Assembly: GCF_963678635.1 (NCBI RefSeq)
Contig: NC_087062.1
Coordinates: 43,972,395-44,036,394, forward strand
Length of the DNA: 64,000 nucleotides
Reading direction: 5' to 3'
Origin: Symsagittifera roscoffensis
Taxonomy: Eukaryota > Xenacoelomorpha > Acoela > Convolutidae
Positions within the stretch are counted from its first letter, which is position 1. Each line of letters begins with the position of its first letter. The notes under the pieces were generated by a model. The model was given only the letters and a program-made list of their open reading frames with translations. It had not been told where the DNA came from and did not search any database. The translations under genes were made by a program, and so were the position numbers. Below, piece by piece: positions 61,871 to 64,000 of the stretch.

Positions 61871-63495
61871 TTCATTTTAAGTTTTTCTCCAATTAGACAG
61901 TAATTGATTGCAGATGGTGGGGTTGTTCTAATTTTAGTTTCAATGAACCTTCTGCCATTTGGCACTTATGCCCACGCATTTCTATGATTTGATCCTCCAG
62001 AAACCCAAAACTCACCGTTGTTCACGTTTGGGTGAATATGAATCAATGAACAGTAGTCAAGTTTGCCAGAGAGTGTTGCATTTGATTTAATTTCAGCTAT
62101 ACCAACATATGTGTCTCCTACCCGTGTACAGATTTAGCGAGATAAAGCAAACTTTGCAAAAAAACCAAGCTTGACATGTTTACCTGCTTACTGTCGACAA
62201 AAATTATTTTCACTTCTAGACACTAAACAAAATCAATATTGATTTATATTATAAATTCAGTAATTTGTTATTAATAATTTAGTTGTTTAGAGATAACAAA
62301 TTTGCGACGGTCGAGTACAGATGACATTACGTCACAAATTTAATCGCAGTTAACATCAATCAGACAACAAAAAAGCAAAAAAGATCATAAGGATAACTAT
62401 ATATGAAAAAGCCAACGATGAAAAAAAGCGATGTACTTTCTTGACCTTCAGCTTTTTAGATTTTATTTTTGTCACATAGATTGACATCACAAAAACTCAA
62501 ACCATTTTTTACCTTGGTAGTATAGTATTTTAACGTGCAAAAAGTATATATTTTTTTCTTACAGAAATACACATTGATGCTTTATGCTGCGTTGCTGTAC
62601 CAATCTAGCGTTTTACTATTTAGTTGCTCGTTGTATTAAAAAAAACTGTATCCTGTACATTTTTCATGTATTGATGAGGGATAATCACGTATATTCTTTA
62701 GTATGCCCGTTAAATTATTGCACTTTCACCTCTAATTGATTAGAAAAGGTCGAATTCTTTTTAACCTTCAGACAAAAATAGACATCCCGAGTTAGTAGCT
62801 ATATTAATTGAAAAAAATTGAAACACTTTAACTAGAAGGTATTTAAAAAACAGGTAATTATCTCTAATTTTCGTTTAAAAACGTCTCTTAAGAACCATTT
62901 TCTTTTAAAAAAATTAAAGGAGGATTACACACTCAAGATGAAATAATTGATCAAAGTAAATCTGCATATATTTTACATTTCTCATTTTCGCTGCCTCAAA
63001 TCTTTAAAACCAGACAAAGTAACGGAAGGTATTTTTCTTCTGTCTAAAAGACGAAACACGGCAGAGGATTTTGAACCGACTTGACTTTTTGTTAAAAACA
63101 TCAATAAGCTCTGCTGGTGTGTACTCTACAGTTGATAAATGCTTTGAAAGCTTTGTACTTTTTTGTTGTCTGATGCTCCAATGAGACAATTTTTCATCTT
63201 AGTTCGATGAACCTGCAATTGTATCCTTAACCTCTTCCTGATTATCAGACTTCATTGGAAATATATCCTGAGCGCATCTTCTCATTGCATATTCACTTGA
63301 TTCATATTATCTGAAAAAGTGACCGTGTGAAATATGACTACCCTTCTTTTTTTTCCAAAAAATGAAATCTTTCACAGTTTTTGCAATTCAGACTTCTGTT
63401 TGCATTTATTCTCTATTAATTTCTTCTTTATTTTCTAGCTTGAAAAGTAAATTAAAGCCGCGCGATTAGAACAGAAGAACAGAAGATTCAAATAA

Positions 63496-63500
<5 letters not shown>
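61871..63500. other. no gene recognised; upstream of the Asn-rich exon
   Basis: Probable intron or intergenic DNA. A minus-strand frame at 63004-63189 has faint retroelement flavour but no diagnostic motif. Confidence 0.45.

Positions 63501-63529
<29 letters not shown>
63501..63529. repeat. (TA)n microsatellite
   Basis: Uninterrupted TA dinucleotide run of 29 bases just upstream of the exon acceptor region. Confidence 0.95.
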
Positions 63530-63531
<2 letters not shown>

Positions 63532-63591
63532 TTCCTACTTTGTTCATGAACTTACGAAACTTAGAAACTTAGATGCCAATCTCATTTACAG

Positions 63592-63894
63592 GCCCTGCTG
63601 TTCCTGCTGCCGAGCTACTCCAACGGAAGATATCCACCGCCTCAAATGCTACTTGGGATTTCCTCTCCAACGATAACCTCAGCAACCTTTCCTTTTCAAA
63701 CATAAATAACGTAAACAACAACAACAACAACAACAACAACAGTAATACCATCCAGGGGGTGCCGGTGGTTGCGCAACGTCCTGGGAGGCGTCCGCGCAAC
63801 TTCACACTGAGTTTGAACAAAGAAGGAGGCGTGGTTGAAAACATCGCAGGCAGCGGAGACCCTTTCTCCCCCTCTACCCCATCAAACCTCGGTG
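63592..63894 (+). CDS. internal exon of an unknown Asn-rich protein
   Basis: 303-bp exon, less AT-rich than its surroundings. The acceptor CTCATTTACAG ends at 63591 and the donor GGTG|GTGAGATT starts at 63895. Split codons are phase 1 at both ends, so the exon could be skipped or shuffled without frame loss. It encodes about 100 residues. These include a run of nine Asn from an AAC microsatellite (63716-63740), a basic patch (AQRPGRRPRNF), four N-glycosylation sequons (NAT, NLS twice, NFT) and a Pro/Ser-rich end (DPFSPSTPSN). There is no membrane segment or known domain. The composition suggests a disordered or extracellular linker; function unknown. The frame also opens with an upstream Met at 63573, but the splice site makes an internal exon more likely. 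The opposite strand frame (a Leu run) is a shadow. Confidence 0.6.
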
Positions 63895-64000
63895 GTGAGA
63901 TTAGTTGAAACATATTTTATTCTATAGCTCATTAATAGTTTTAATTCAAAATGAAAAAATCCAATTGATTGGAGTTGCACTCTAGAAAAAAGTTTCCTAA

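Noticed and set aside
61584-61965. Frames reading through the N gap
   Set aside because: Artefact of the 200-N placeholder.
63004-63189. Minus-strand frame with a faint retroelement RNase H look
   Set aside because: Only scattered residues fit; no diagnostic motif such as a DDE/RNase H acidic pattern.

Overview
This window is AT-rich nuclear DNA from an invertebrate animal. Several things point that way: split genes with consensus splice sites, a rhodopsin-class receptor with introns, LINE, SINE, hAT and Ty3/gypsy remnants, and a 200-base N scaffold gap. There is no bacterial gene organisation. The phylum cannot be fixed from the sequence. The retroelement proteins are of types I know from marine invertebrates, but that is a weak clue.

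Only two host genes are supported. The first is a rhodopsin-like (class A) GPCR on the minus strand, read from right to left. One exon covers TM1-TM2 (35803-35967), one covers ECL1-TM3 (34392-34527) and one covers ICL2-TM4-ECL2 (8748-8902). Their splice phases join exactly and the intervals between GPCR landmark residues are right. The N-terminal exon and TM5-TM7 are not identified; the latter should lie left of position 1. The intron between the TM3 and TM4 exons is about 25.5 kb and is full of repeats. The second is one plus-strand internal exon of an unknown Asn-rich protein at 63592-63894.

Nearly everything else is repeats. From left to right: a 2,422-bp near-identical tandem duplication (2754-7597), which holds a composite repeat family (A) and a hAT-type MITE; the GPCR TM4 exon; palindrome-bearing family B elements (10.65, 11.97, 26.06 and 53.4 kb); a tRNA-derived SINE (12177); a truncated LINE (12980-14148); a Ty3/gypsy remnant (14149-15242); a tandem array of a 1,428-bp unit derived from a Ty3/gypsy-like element (15243-23002), interrupted by a piece of a ~160-bp satellite whose main block follows at 23.45-24.96 kb; the other two GPCR exons; an old 8-kb Ty3/gypsy-like LTR element with an env-like region (36182-44174, 5-bp target duplication); a diverged 890-bp tandem duplication (44.6-46.2 kb); further family A copies; a hAT MITE split by an insertion (50168-51839); a second LINE (56.08-57.03 kb); and a hAT element with different ends but the same core as the MITEs (59933-60340).

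The most interesting signals are the retroelement array and its shared breakpoints with the satellite, the two hAT terminus types around one core, the inverted copy of a TIR plus host flank inside one MITE, the composite family A, and the GPCR whose DRY motif reads DTF. All comparisons were made by eye, so copy boundaries are approximate to a few bases unless a target duplication fixes them.
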